DNA of 8,850 nucleotides from Clostridiaceae bacterium (GCA_016292705.1 JAEDHZ010000054.1:1-8850); one strand, 5' to 3'; numbered from the stretch's first letter, positions 1 through 6,017 are shown. Numbers and translations: made by a program. Notes: generated by a model not told the origin, from the letters alone.

Positions 1-1
1 T

Positions 2-133
2 TCACCGTTCAACATAAGGTGGTTAAGGTCAGAAAACCTCCAAGATGTTGGGTTTCAGGTGCGTTTCATCCGGCCTGAAGCTGTGAAAAAAATCCGCAAG
101 CAAGCGAAAACCCGCTTGAAAAGGAAAATGTGA
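2..133 (+). CDS. C-terminal end of an unidentified protein, cut by the window edge
   Basis: Frame 2 is open from the left edge to a TGA at 131-133, giving 43 residues. The segment has a mixed hydrophobic/charged stretch (NIRWLRSENLQDVGFQVRFI) followed by a basic tail rich in Lys and Arg (roughly the last 18 residues), which looks more like a real protein end than random translation. The DVGFQV string faintly resembles the VGFR ending of formylglycine-generating-enzyme-like (SUMF1) domains, but the resemblance is too short to assign a function. The other two frames on this strand hit stops sooner. The gene converges on iscU. It could also be a chance open frame. Confidence 0.4.
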   Translation, partial: SPFNIRWLRSENLQDVGFQVRFIRPEAVKKIRKQAKTRLKRKM

Positions 134-152
134 TTCATTATGAACAGCAAAG

Positions 153-210
153 AAAAAAGCTATAATGTACACCAAAGCACCTCTTTTTGCCCCGATGTAA
201 ATTATAGCTT
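153..210 (-). terminator. Probable intrinsic terminator of the iscR-iscS-iscU operon
   Basis: Ten-base arms AAGCTATAAT (157-166) and ATTATAGCTT (201-210) are perfect inverted repeats. Inside them, after one mismatch, TACA/TGTA extends the stem. Read on the minus strand, the stem runs into TTTTCTTTG (the A-run at 153-158). It starts about 84 nt past the iscU stop. The stem is AT-rich and the loop large, so efficiency is uncertain. On the plus strand only a weak GGTTTTC follows, so a bidirectional role is possible but less likely. Confidence 0.5.
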
Positions 211-293
211 GGTTTTCAGTTATAAATCCGGAAGAAACCGAATCAGGCGTTTCCGCTCCGATTCAAAGGCTGAATCAAGTCTTTCTCCGTGAA

Positions 294-731
294 TCACTTC
301 AGTGCGCAGGCATCATCGTGTTCACATTCGGAAAGTTTTCCGACAATGGGTTCGGGATCAATGCCCTGACGCTTATAGTAATCGGCAAGAGCCGCCTTGA
401 TTGCCTGCTCTGCAAGTACGGAACAGTGAATCTTGACCGCAGGAAGTCCGTCAAGAGCTTCAACAACAGCCTTGTTTGTCAGCTTCAGCGCCTCTGAAAC
501 GGGCTTGCCCTTGATGAGGTCGGTAGCCATTGACGATGTTGCAATGGCAGATGCGCAGCCGTAGGTGTTGAACTTGACATCTTTGATAATATCATCCTCA
601 ATTTTGAGGTACATCTTCATAATGTCTCCGCATTTTGCGTTGCCGACTTCGCCGATTCCGTTTGCATCGTCAAGCTTTCCGACATTGTGCGGATTGGCGA
701 AATGTTCCATCACTTTTTCTGAATATTCCAT
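294..731 (-). CDS. iscU: Fe-S cluster assembly scaffold IscU/NifU-type
   Basis: The 145-residue protein is the cytoplasmic scaffold on which IscS-derived sulfur and iron are assembled into [2Fe-2S] and then [4Fe-4S] clusters for transfer to apoproteins. The three family cysteines are present: C34 in NAKCGD (with D36, the conserved cluster-labilising Asp), C59 in TYGCASAIA and C103 in IHCSVLAEQA. LPAVK (96-100) sits where IscU proteins carry the LPPVK chaperone-recognition motif, although no hscA/hscB lies nearby. Length fits a stand-alone NifU N-terminal-domain protein. An AAAGGAG site (740-746) lies 8 nt before ATG. It is the last gene of the operon, 43 nt after iscS. The tail beyond the core has two further cysteines, C136 and C142, of unknown role. 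Confidence 0.96.
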   Translation of the reverse strand: MEYSEKVMEHFANPHNVGKLDDANGIGEVGNAKCGDIMKMYLKIEDDIIKDVKFNTYGCASAIATSSMATDLIKGKPVSEALKLTNKAVVEALDGLPAVKIHCSVLAEQAIKAALADYYKRQGIDPEPIVGKLSECEHDDACALK

Positions 732-774
732 TATATATGCTCCTTTACTGTCTTAATATTTTGTTGCCACGGAT

Positions 775-1968
775 TTATACCGTTGCCTTAGCTTTTTCCT
801 CTTTCATCAGTCTTTCCCAAAGGGGAGACATATCACGAAGTCTTTCAATAATCGGAGGAAGAACCTCAAGAATATACTCAACATCCTCTTCGGTGTTGTT
901 CTCGCTGAGCGAAAGACGCAGCGAACCGTGGGCAACCTCATGTTTGAGTCCGATTGCAAGAAGAACATGGCTCGGATCAAGAGAACCCGAGGTGCAGGCA
1001 GAACCGCTTGAAGCGCAGATGCCTTTCATATCGAGCATGAGCAACAGGCTTTCGCCCTCAACGCCCTCAAAACACATGCTGAAGTTGCCGGGCAGGCGGT
1101 GTTCTCTGTCGCCGTTGATTCTTGAACGGTATATTTTTGAAGCACCCTCAAAAAGTCTGTCACGCAAAGCGGCAACCTTTTTGCTTTTTTCCTCCATGTT
1201 GCTGACCATATCCGTAAGAGCAACACCAAGGCCGACAATTCCGGGAACATTTTCCGTTCCGGCCCTTTTTCCGCTTTCCTGCGCTCCGCCCTCAATGAGG
1301 TTCGGCAGGTTGATTCCCTTTCTGCAATAGAGAGCGCCGATACCCTTCGCAGCATGGAACTTATGACCGGAAAGCGAGAGCATATCAATGTTCTGCTCCT
1401 TGACATCAATGGGAACATGACCGACAGCCTGAACTGCGTCTGTATGGAAAAGCACGCCCCTTTCCCGGCAGAGTTTTCCGATTTCCGCAATCGGCTGAAT
1501 TGTTCCGATTTCGTTGTTTGCATACATTATAGTAACAAGGCAGGTGTCGTCCGTGATTGCCTTTTCAACATCCTCAACACGGACAATACCGTTATCGTAA
1601 ACATCAAGGTAGGTGACGGTGAAGCCCTGCTTTTCAAGTGCCGCCATAGTATGAAGAACGGCATGGTGCTCAATTTTTGAGGTAATGAGGTGCTTTTTGC
1701 CTTTTTTTGCGCCGAGCATTGCAGCGCCTTTAATCGCCCAGTTATCCGCCTCGGAACCGCCGGAGGTGAAGAAAATCTCCCTTTCCTCTGCGCCGAGTGC
1801 TTCGGCAACCTGTCCTCTTGCCTTTGCGATTGCACGGTGAGCCGTCTGACCGATTCCATAAAGGCTTGACGGATTGCCGTAATGCTCTTTCATATACGGA
1901 AGCATCGCTTCAATGACATGGTCGGTCATCGGAGTCGTTGCCGAATTGTCTGCATATACAAATCTCAT
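775..1968 (-). CDS. iscS: Cysteine desulfurase IscS/NifS
   Basis: This 397-residue PLP enzyme converts L-cysteine to L-alanine and passes the sulfane sulfur, as an enzyme persulfide, to IscU and other acceptors. Visible fold-type I aminotransferase features are the TSGGSEADN segment (68-76), H101 in IEHHAV stacking on the cofactor, D177 and Q180 in HTDAVQ, the Schiff-base lysine K203 in SGHKFHAAKG, and the catalytic loop SSGSACTSGS with C325. The length and the SPLWE-containing C-terminus match clostridial NifS/IscS. The start is supported by a GGAAGGGG Shine-Dalgarno element at 1977-1984, 8 nt upstream of ATG. It lies 51 nt after iscR and before iscU, and so is co-transcribed under IscR control. 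No truncation or missing catalytic residue is seen. Confidence 0.97.
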   Translation of the reverse strand: MRFVYADNSATTPMTDHVIEAMLPYMKEHYGNPSSLYGIGQTAHRAIAKARGQVAEALGAEEREIFFTSGGSEADNWAIKGAAMLGAKKGKKHLITSKIEHHAVLHTMAALEKQGFTVTYLDVYDNGIVRVEDVEKAITDDTCLVTIMYANNEIGTIQPIAEIGKLCRERGVLFHTDAVQAVGHVPIDVKEQNIDMLSLSGHKFHAAKGIGALYCRKGINLPNLIEGGAQESGKRAGTENVPGIVGLGVALTDMVSNMEEKSKKVAALRDRLFEGASKIYRSRINGDREHRLPGNFSMCFEGVEGESLLLMLDMKGICASSGSACTSGSLDPSHVLLAIGLKHEVAHGSLRLSLSENNTEEDVEYILEVLPPIIERLRDMSPLWERLMKEEKAKATV

Positions 1969-2019
1969 AAGTTTTACCCCTTCCGGTTTGTGTACAATCT
2001 TGTTTTCACGCCTGCCTTT

Positions 2020-2451
2020 TCAGCAGCCGACGCATCTTCCGCCGCCGGAGCTGCGTCCGGCAAGGTCTTCAAGCGTGATATTGTGAACAACATCAATTAT
2101 GGCTTCATAAACCTTTGTCCAGATGAACGAGGTCACGCAGTCGCAGTAGTTTTCGCAGCACTCGCTGTCCTCAGCGCAGGCAACGGGAGCAAGGCTCCCC
2201 TCGGTTGCAATGAGAATCTCCTCAACGGTAATATCCCTTGCTTCTCTTGTCAGGTGATATCCGCCCTTTGCTCCGCGGACAGACTTCACAAGTCCCTGCT
2301 TTGAAAGCAGATTGATAATCTGCTCAAGATATTTTTCTGACAGTCCCTCACGGCCTGCAATGTCTTTAATTGAAACGCAGCCCTCTTTTTCGTTGAGCGC
2401 AATGTCGGTCATTATCCGCAGCCCGTAGCGTCCTTTGGTTGAGATCTTCAT
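2020..2451 (-). CDS. iscR: Rrf2-family Fe-S-responsive regulator IscR
   Basis: This 143-residue transcription factor is the first gene of the Fe-S operon. The N-terminal winged helix begins MKISTKGRYGLRIM and contains the recognition-helix region (LSEKYLEQIINLLSKQGLVKS, about 37-57, split here only by description) and the Rrf2 wing SVRGAKGGYHL (57-67). Candidate cluster ligands are C92, C98, C99, C103 and C105, an arrangement close to but not identical with the enterobacterial IscR C-x5-C-x5-C pattern. The C-terminus ends in two more cysteines (C140, C143) behind a Gly-rich stretch. In the family, the cluster-bound form represses its own operon and relief occurs when clusters are scarce; the dyad over the promoter here fits that. 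The start has an AAGGCGGTGA ribosome site (2456-2465). A CymR-like role in cysteine metabolism cannot be fully excluded, but the cysteine cluster and the operon argue for IscR. Confidence 0.9.
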   Translation of the reverse strand: MKISTKGRYGLRIMTDIALNEKEGCVSIKDIAGREGLSEKYLEQIINLLSKQGLVKSVRGAKGGYHLTREARDITVEEILIATEGSLAPVACAEDSECCENYCDCVTSFIWTKVYEAIIDVVHNITLEDLAGRSSGGGRCVGC

Positions 2452-2471
2452 TTTTTCACCGCCTTTTTTAT

Positions 2472-2485
2472 GTATCTTTTGATAC
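2472..2485. promoter_or_regulatory. Short hairpin or dyad in the iscR leader
   Basis: GTATC-TTTT-GATAC is a perfect five-base inverted repeat with a four-base loop. It lies about 7 nt from the iscR ribosome site and inside the predicted leader. It may be a small RNA hairpin near the ribosome site or an accessory operator. The arms are short, so it could be chance in AT-rich DNA. Confidence 0.3.
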
Positions 2486-2490
2486 TTAAA

Positions 2491-2511
2491 ATCCTACTGC
2501 AAAGGTAGTAT
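2491..2511. promoter_or_regulatory. Candidate IscR operator overlapping the iscR promoter
   Basis: A 21-bp imperfect dyad has six matching bases per side around a nine-base centre: AT-n-CTAC on the left and GTAG-n-AT on the right. It overlaps the -10 box (2507-2512) and the transcription start, where binding would block RNA polymerase. Rrf2-family proteins bind dyads of this overall length as dimers. The assignment to IscR is inferred from position rather than from a match to a known consensus. Confidence 0.45.
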
Positions 2512-2535
2512 ATCACTAATGTCAATTCATAGCAA
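2507..2535 (-). promoter_or_regulatory. Promoter of the iscR-iscS-iscU operon
   Basis: On the minus strand, TTGCTA (2530-2535) and TATACT (2507-2512) are separated by exactly 17 bp, a good sigma-A-type promoter. The predicted start near 2500 gives a leader of about 50 nt before iscR ATG. A nearby TTGACA on the same strand (2520-2525) is only 7 bp from the -10 and is therefore not used as its -35. Confidence 0.6.
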
Positions 2536-2547
2536 GTACCTATACTT

Positions 2548-2565
2548 TATTTTCTGTAGAAAATA
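2548..2565. promoter_or_regulatory. Perfect 8+2+8 bp dyad upstream of the iscR promoter
   Basis: TATTTTCT-GT-AGAAAATA is a perfect inverted repeat with eight-base arms. It lies 12 bp upstream of the -35 box, a position typical for an activator or for a second operator. The halves resemble those of the CodY box, but the spacing is three bases too wide. The binding protein is unknown. Confidence 0.45.
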
Positions 2566-2698
2566 GCTTTTACGAAACTATAAAAATTATACAAATCAAA
2601 CAAAAAGTTCCACCGTTTTTATCTTTGAATAAGCAATTGTTAAATCCCTTGCGGTTAAAGGCATGCGATTATCTGATATCCGAACCGATAAAGACGAA
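2566..2698. other. AT-rich intergenic spacer with no recognised feature
   Basis: Together with the regulatory sites above and the rubrerythrin terminator, this forms the roughly 330-base gap between iscR and rubrerythrin. I see no convincing ORF with a ribosome site, no RNA gene and no strong hairpin in it on either strand. Confidence 0.5.
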
Positions 2699-2727
2699 CA
2701 AAACGGGCGGTTTCTGTTCCCGCCCGT
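2699..2727 (-). terminator. Intrinsic terminator of the rubrerythrin gene
   Basis: ACGGGCGG (2703-2710) and CCGCCCGT (2720-2727) form a perfect eight-base GC-rich stem with a nine-base loop. On the minus strand this is followed by TTTGTTCGTCTTT. It starts about 57 nt after the rubrerythrin stop. The T-run is interrupted but the stem is strong. The plus strand has no T-run after the stem. Confidence 0.8.
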
Positions 2728-2784
2728 ACAGATTCAGATTTCAGAACTTTGGAAATTGTTAAGCTGTGCCTTTTGCCGGTTTTC

Positions 2785-3321
2785 TCAATAGTTTTCCGCT
2801 TTAATTTCAAAATATCCCTGCGGATGAGCGCAAACGGGGCAGACCTCGGGTGCGCTTTTTCCGAAGTGGATATGACCGCAGTTTGAGCAGATCCACATTC
2901 TGTCGCCGTCCTTTGAAAAAACAAGGCCATCCTTAATGTTTTCAAGGAGCTTCTTGTATCTTTCCTCGTGTTCCTTTTCAATTTTGCCGACAAGCTCAAA
3001 AAGGTCTGCTATATGATCAAAGCCTTCTTTCCTTGCGTCCTCTGCGAACTCCTTATACATTGAAGTCCATTCATAATTCTCACCAACCGCTGCGTCACGG
3101 AGATTCTCCTCTGTTGACTTTACACCGCCGGTAAGGAGCTTCCACCAGATTTTTGCGTGCTCCTTTTCGTTGTTTGCGGTTTCCTCAAAAATTTTTGCAA
3201 TCTGAACATAACCATCCTTTTTGGCCTTGCTCGCATAGTAGGTATACTTGTTTCTTGCCTGGCTTTCTCCTGCAAAGGCAGCGAGAAGATTTGCTTCGGT
3301 TTTTGAACCCTTGAGTTCCAT
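2785..3321 (-). CDS. rbr: Rubrerythrin (NADH-peroxidase-type diiron protein)
   Basis: This 178-residue cytoplasmic protein reduces hydrogen peroxide to water in anaerobes, receiving electrons through its rubredoxin-like domain. The N-terminal four-helix ferritin-like domain (about 1-135) shows the diiron ligand pattern: E19 in GESQARN, E52 and H55 in NEKEH, E91 and E94 in KEFAEDA, and E115 and H118 in EKEH. The C-terminal rubredoxin-type domain has the iron site CSNC (C145, C148) and CPVC (C161, C164). Length is that of short clostridial rubrerythrins. An AGGAGGAA ribosome site (3327-3334) lies 5 nt from ATG. It is apparently monocistronic, with its own terminator, and lies beside the Fe-S operon, consistent with protection of oxygen-sensitive clusters. 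No missing ligand is seen. Confidence 0.96.
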   Translation of the reverse strand: MELKGSKTEANLLAAFAGESQARNKYTYYASKAKKDGYVQIAKIFEETANNEKEHAKIWWKLLTGGVKSTEENLRDAAVGENYEWTSMYKEFAEDARKEGFDHIADLFELVGKIEKEHEERYKKLLENIKDGLVFSKDGDRMWICSNCGHIHFGKSAPEVCPVCAHPQGYFEIKAENY

Positions 3322-3340
3322 AGTTATTCCTCCTAAATTC

Positions 3341-3354
3341 GGTTCTTGAGAACC
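3341..3354. promoter_or_regulatory. 14-bp dyad in the rubrerythrin leader
   Basis: GGTTCT-TG-AGAACC is a perfect inverted repeat with six-base arms and a two-base centre. It lies 6 bp from the rubrerythrin ribosome site and downstream of the predicted -10. The two-base centre makes a tight RNA hairpin unlikely, so a protein-binding operator is the better guess. It does not match the PerR box (TTATAATNATTATAA). Confidence 0.4.
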
Positions 3355-3387
3355 TTTTCAAAAGTAATGTTAGCACATGCTCGTTTA

Positions 3388-3393
3388 ATTATA
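3388..3393 (-). promoter_or_regulatory. Probable -10 box of the rubrerythrin promoter
   Basis: Minus-strand TATAAT stands about 67 bp upstream of the rubrerythrin ATG. No good -35 hexamer lies 16-18 bp upstream (the region reads AATAAA), so the promoter may rely on an activator or on the AT-rich upstream DNA. The transcription start would fall near 3381, placing the 3341-3354 dyad in the leader. Confidence 0.4.
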
Positions 3394-3433
3394 CCTTAAA
3401 ACCTCTTTGATTTATTTCCGAAAACAAAAATAT

Positions 3434-3479
3434 CACACAGTCAAACTCCTGATTTTTTTAAAATATATTCCCCTGTGTG
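3434..3479. repeat. Inverted repeat CACACAG/CTGTGTG in the divergent region
   Basis: Seven-base arms CACACAG (3434-3440) and CTGTGTG (3473-3479) are separated by 32 bp of AT-rich DNA. The right arm abuts the -35 box of the rightward promoter. This could be a pair of operator half-sites for looping or cooperative binding. The arms are low in complexity, so chance is not excluded. Confidence 0.3.
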
Positions 3480-3508
3480 TGGAAATATTATTTTAACTGT
3501 GCTATAAT
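3480..3508 (+). promoter_or_regulatory. Promoter of the rightward hydrolase-Mur ligase-ddl operon
   Basis: TGGAAA (3480-3485, four of six bases matching TTGACA) and a perfect TATAAT (3503-3508) are spaced by 17 bp. The -10 is preceded by TGC, making it an extended -10 element. The start would be near 3515, leaving a leader of about 107 nt before the GTG start of the hydrolase. Confidence 0.6.
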
Positions 3509-3536
3509 GGTAAAAGTTATGCGTAATTATTATTAT

Positions 3537-3569
3537 CCGCCGATTGAATAATCAGGAAGCATCCGGCGG
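3537..3569 (+). promoter_or_regulatory. GC-rich hairpin in the 5' leader of the rightward operon
   Basis: CCGCCG (3537-3542) and CGGCGG (3564-3569) pair across a 21-base loop in otherwise AT-rich DNA. No T-run follows (CTTAAAATACT), so it is not an intrinsic terminator by itself. It may stabilise the transcript or be part of a regulatory leader. No known riboswitch class is recognised. Confidence 0.35.
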
Positions 3570-3621
3570 CTTAAAATACTATCCTGACCCGTTTATACCA
3601 TAAAACAGGGAGGCAATTTTT

Positions 3622-4386
3622 GTGAGAAAAACTGTTTGCGGTCTTGATATCAACTATATCTGCAAGGGAGAGGGCGAACCAGTCCTTGTTCTCCACGGCT
3701 GGGGCTCAAACATCGGCGTTCACGCCCAGATGATTGACCTGCTTGCGCAGAAGTACCGTGTTATTGCACCCGATATGCCCGGCTTCGGCGAGAGTGAAGA
3801 GCCTGACGAGCCGTGGAATGTTGACAGCTATGTTGACTTTATTCTTGAATTTCTGAAAGATTTCAATGTTTCAAATCTCACCCTGCTCGGTCACTCCTTT
3901 GGCGGAAGAGTAATAATAAAGCTTTGTTCAAGAAAACTTCCGTTTGAAGTCAGCAAGGTTATCCTTGTTGATGCCGCCGGCGTCAAACCGGAAATTTCGC
4001 CGGAACAGAAGCTGAAACAGGCTGTTTACCGGAAAACAAAGTGGATTTTTTCAACCTCCGTTGTGAAAAAGCTCTGCCCGGATTTGCTCGATAATCTCAG
4101 GAAAAGGAACGGCTCCGCCGATTACAACGCCGCCTCCGAAGTGATGAAAAAAACGCTCGTTAATGTTGTCAACGAAGACCTGACAGAGCTTATGCCGAAT
4201 GTGAAATGTCCGGCTCTGCTCATCTGGGGCAGACTTGACACCGCCACTCCGCTTTCCGACGGCCAGACCATGGAAAGGCTCATGCCGGAGGGTGCGCTTG
4301 TTGTTCTTGAAAATGCCGGACATTTTTCGTTCCTTGACCAAAGCGCACAGTTTTTGCGTATTCTTGCTTCATTCATGAACATATAA
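3622..4386 (+). CDS. Alpha/beta-hydrolase fold protein
   Basis: This 254-residue cytoplasmic protein has no signal peptide. The oxyanion-hole motif HGWG lies at 25-28, the nucleophile elbow is GHSFGG (90-95) with S92, the acid is probably D206 in WGRLDTATP, and the catalytic histidine is H234 in NAGHFSF. Together these give a complete Ser-Asp-His triad. A cap region is expected between about 120 and 185. The family includes esterases, C-C hydrolases and thioesterases, so the substrate cannot be read from sequence. The GTG start is chosen because GGGAGG (3608-3613) lies 8 nt upstream and the protein begins where family members begin. It is the first gene of the operon, with a 33-nt gap to the Mur ligase, hinting at a role with cell-wall or lipid intermediates. 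That link is inference from context only. Confidence 0.9.
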   Translation: MRKTVCGLDINYICKGEGEPVLVLHGWGSNIGVHAQMIDLLAQKYRVIAPDMPGFGESEEPDEPWNVDSYVDFILEFLKDFNVSNLTLLGHSFGGRVIIKLCSRKLPFEVSKVILVDAAGVKPEISPEQKLKQAVYRKTKWIFSTSVVKKLCPDLLDNLRKRNGSADYNAASEVMKKTLVNVVNEDLTELMPNVKCPALLIWGRLDTATPLSDGQTMERLMPEGALVVLENAGHFSFLDQSAQFLRILASFMNI

Positions 4387-4419
4387 GCAACTTCAAGAAA
4401 TATGAAAGGATAATTTTCA

Positions 4420-5991
4420 ATGACTCCCATTCTGTTTTTATCGTGCATTGCCGCATTCCTTATTCCCACGGGGCTTGCGCTCATTGATTCCATGCACTTT
4501 TTTCAGCTTAATTCATACAGGTTTTCCACCCATTCAAAATGGATAACCGAAAACTTCAGCAAGTATCTTTCCCATTATCTCCTTTCGGTAATATTGCTGA
4601 TTTCCGCAGTGTTCTCTTACCGAGTGGACATAAAAATGGCAGTTACGGCTTTCCTTTTCCTGATTGCCGCCGTTGCCGAGCGTCCGAAAAAGGCGAAAAA
4701 GCCGCTGGTATACACTCCCCGTGTCAAGCGCATGTTCGTTACACTCGCCGTTGTTTTTGCCGCAATTATTGCAGGCTCTTCCGTTCCGCTTTTCAAAGCG
4801 AACCACGGAAGTATTGCCGTTTTTATCGTTGTGTGCATTTATACACTTGCTCCGTTCTGGGTGCTTGTTGCAAACTTCATCAATGTGCCCGTTGAAAAAC
4901 TTGTCAACCGTCATTACACAAACGACGCAAAGCGGATTCTTGCCGCCTGTCCCGACCTCAGAATCATCGGCGTTACGGGAAGCTACGGAAAAACCAGCGT
5001 AAAGTATTACCTCAACACCCTGCTTCGAGCAAAGTACAATGTTCTCATGACTCCGGAAAGCTATAACACACCGATGGGCGTTGTCAAAACAATCAGGGGT
5101 TCGCTCAGGGCAACGCATGAAATTTTCATCTGCGAAATGGGCGCAAAATGGGTCGGAGACATAAAGGAGCTTTGCGATATTGTTCATCCTCAGCACGGCG
5201 TTATCACTTCCATCGGCCCTCAGCACCTTGAATCGTTCAAAACGCTTGATGCAGTCAAAAACACAAAGTTTGAGCTTGCGGACGCACTTCCGGAGAACGG
5301 AATGCTCTTCCTCAACAATGACGATGAAAACATCCGTGACCACGGCGCAGAAAGGCCGTTCGTTTCCTACGGAATTGAAAACACAAGCGATTACACCGCT
5401 TCTGATATCTGCGTCAGCGAGCGCGGAACAACCTTTACCGTGACAGGACCGGACGGCGAAAAGGAAGTCTTTTCAACCCGCCTTGTTGGTCGCCACAATG
5501 TTCTCAACATCACCGGAGCGATTGCCGTTGCAAACAAGTTCGGCATTCCGCTTTTTGAACTCAAGGGTCAGGTCAGACGGCTTGAGGGCGTTCCCCACAG
5601 ACTTGAACTGAAAAAGAAAAACGGCGTCACAATCATTGACGACGCATATAACTCAAACCCGAGCGGAACAAAGGCTGCGCTTGAGGCGCTCTCGCTTTTT
5701 GAGGGCTATAAAATTCTTGTTACTCCGGGCATGGTTGAGCTTGGCGAAAAGCAGGAGGAGCTTAACCGCGAATTCGGCGCAAACGCCGCAAAGGTCTGCG
5801 ACTATGTTGTCCTCGTCGGCAAAAAGCAGGCTGTTCCCATCAAGGCAGGTCTGACCGATTCCGGCTATCCGGAAAAGAAGGTCTATGTTGCCGATACCAT
5901 TGAAGAGGCACTCACCCATGTCTATGCAATCGGCAGCAACGGACAGCAGAAGGTTGTTCTGCTTGAAAACGATCTTCCTGACAACTATTGA
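4420..5991 (+). CDS. murF: MurF-like Mur ligase with an N-terminal membrane domain
   Basis: The C-terminal two thirds (about 180-523) of this 523-residue protein form a Mur ligase core: ATP-binding P-loop GVTGSYGKTS (184-193, K191), YNTPMG (215-220), EMGAKW (239-244), GRHNVLN (357-363), and the MurF-type signature DDAYNSNPSG (407-416). MurF joins D-Ala-D-Ala to UDP-MurNAc-tripeptide with ATP, and an adjacent ddl supports that reaction. The oddity is the first third. Instead of the soluble UDP-MurNAc-binding domain, it holds about five hydrophobic segments (near 3-23, 50-67, 71-87, 104-122 and 131-155), so the protein is probably a membrane protein with a cytoplasmic catalytic part. VPHRLE (391-396) also resembles MurD more than MurF. 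AAAGGA (4405-4410) lies 9 nt before ATG. It might act on a lipid-linked or other acceptor, so the symbol denotes family rather than proven function. Confidence 0.85.
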   Translation: MTPILFLSCIAAFLIPTGLALIDSMHFFQLNSYRFSTHSKWITENFSKYLSHYLLSVILLISAVFSYRVDIKMAVTAFLFLIAAVAERPKKAKKPLVYTPRVKRMFVTLAVVFAAIIAGSSVPLFKANHGSIAVFIVVCIYTLAPFWVLVANFINVPVEKLVNRHYTNDAKRILAACPDLRIIGVTGSYGKTSVKYYLNTLLRAKYNVLMTPESYNTPMGVVKTIRGSLRATHEIFICEMGAKWVGDIKELCDIVHPQHGVITSIGPQHLESFKTLDAVKNTKFELADALPENGMLFLNNDDENIRDHGAERPFVSYGIENTSDYTASDICVSERGTTFTVTGPDGEKEVFSTRLVGRHNVLNITGAIAVANKFGIPLFELKGQVRRLEGVPHRLELKKKNGVTIIDDAYNSNPSGTKAALEALSLFEGYKILVTPGMVELGEKQEELNREFGANAAKVCDYVVLVGKKQAVPIKAGLTDSGYPEKKVYVADTIEEALTHVYAIGSNGQQKVVLLENDLPDNY

Positions 5992-6017
5992 TTAAGCACC
6001 AAGGGAGGTAGCTTGAA

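Noticed and set aside
140..292. Fifty-codon plus-strand ORF beginning MNSKEKSYNV between the left partial gene and iscU.
   Set aside because: It has no well-placed ribosome site, its sequence overlaps the operon terminator hairpin, and its composition looks random. A leaderless or small peptide gene is not excluded but not supported.
635..1330. Long plus-strand ORF of 231 codons opposite iscU and iscS.
   Set aside because: It is antisense to two intact, recognisable genes; its Ser/Leu/Arg-rich translation is typical of a shadow frame and no ribosome site precedes it.
2520..2525. Minus-strand TTGACA as the -35 of the iscR promoter.
   Set aside because: It is only 7 bp from TATACT, and no -10-like hexamer lies 16-18 bp downstream of it.
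2548..2565. Reading the dyad as a CodY box.
   Set aside because: The CodY consensus has ATTTTC and GAAAAT separated by one base; here the separation is four bases, so the helical phasing is wrong.
2703..2727. The GC-rich hairpin as a bidirectional terminator.
   Set aside because: On the plus strand it is followed by ACAGATTCAG with no T-run, and no plus-strand gene ends here.
2655..2999. Minus-strand ORF of 114 codons overlapping the rubrerythrin 3' end and terminator.
   Set aside because: It is a frame-shifted shadow of rubrerythrin and runs through the terminator hairpin.
4534..5343. Minus-strand ORF of 269 codons opposite the Mur ligase gene.
   Set aside because: The plus frame encodes a clear Mur ligase; the antisense translation has a Cys/His/Asn-rich composition without any domain and no ribosome site.
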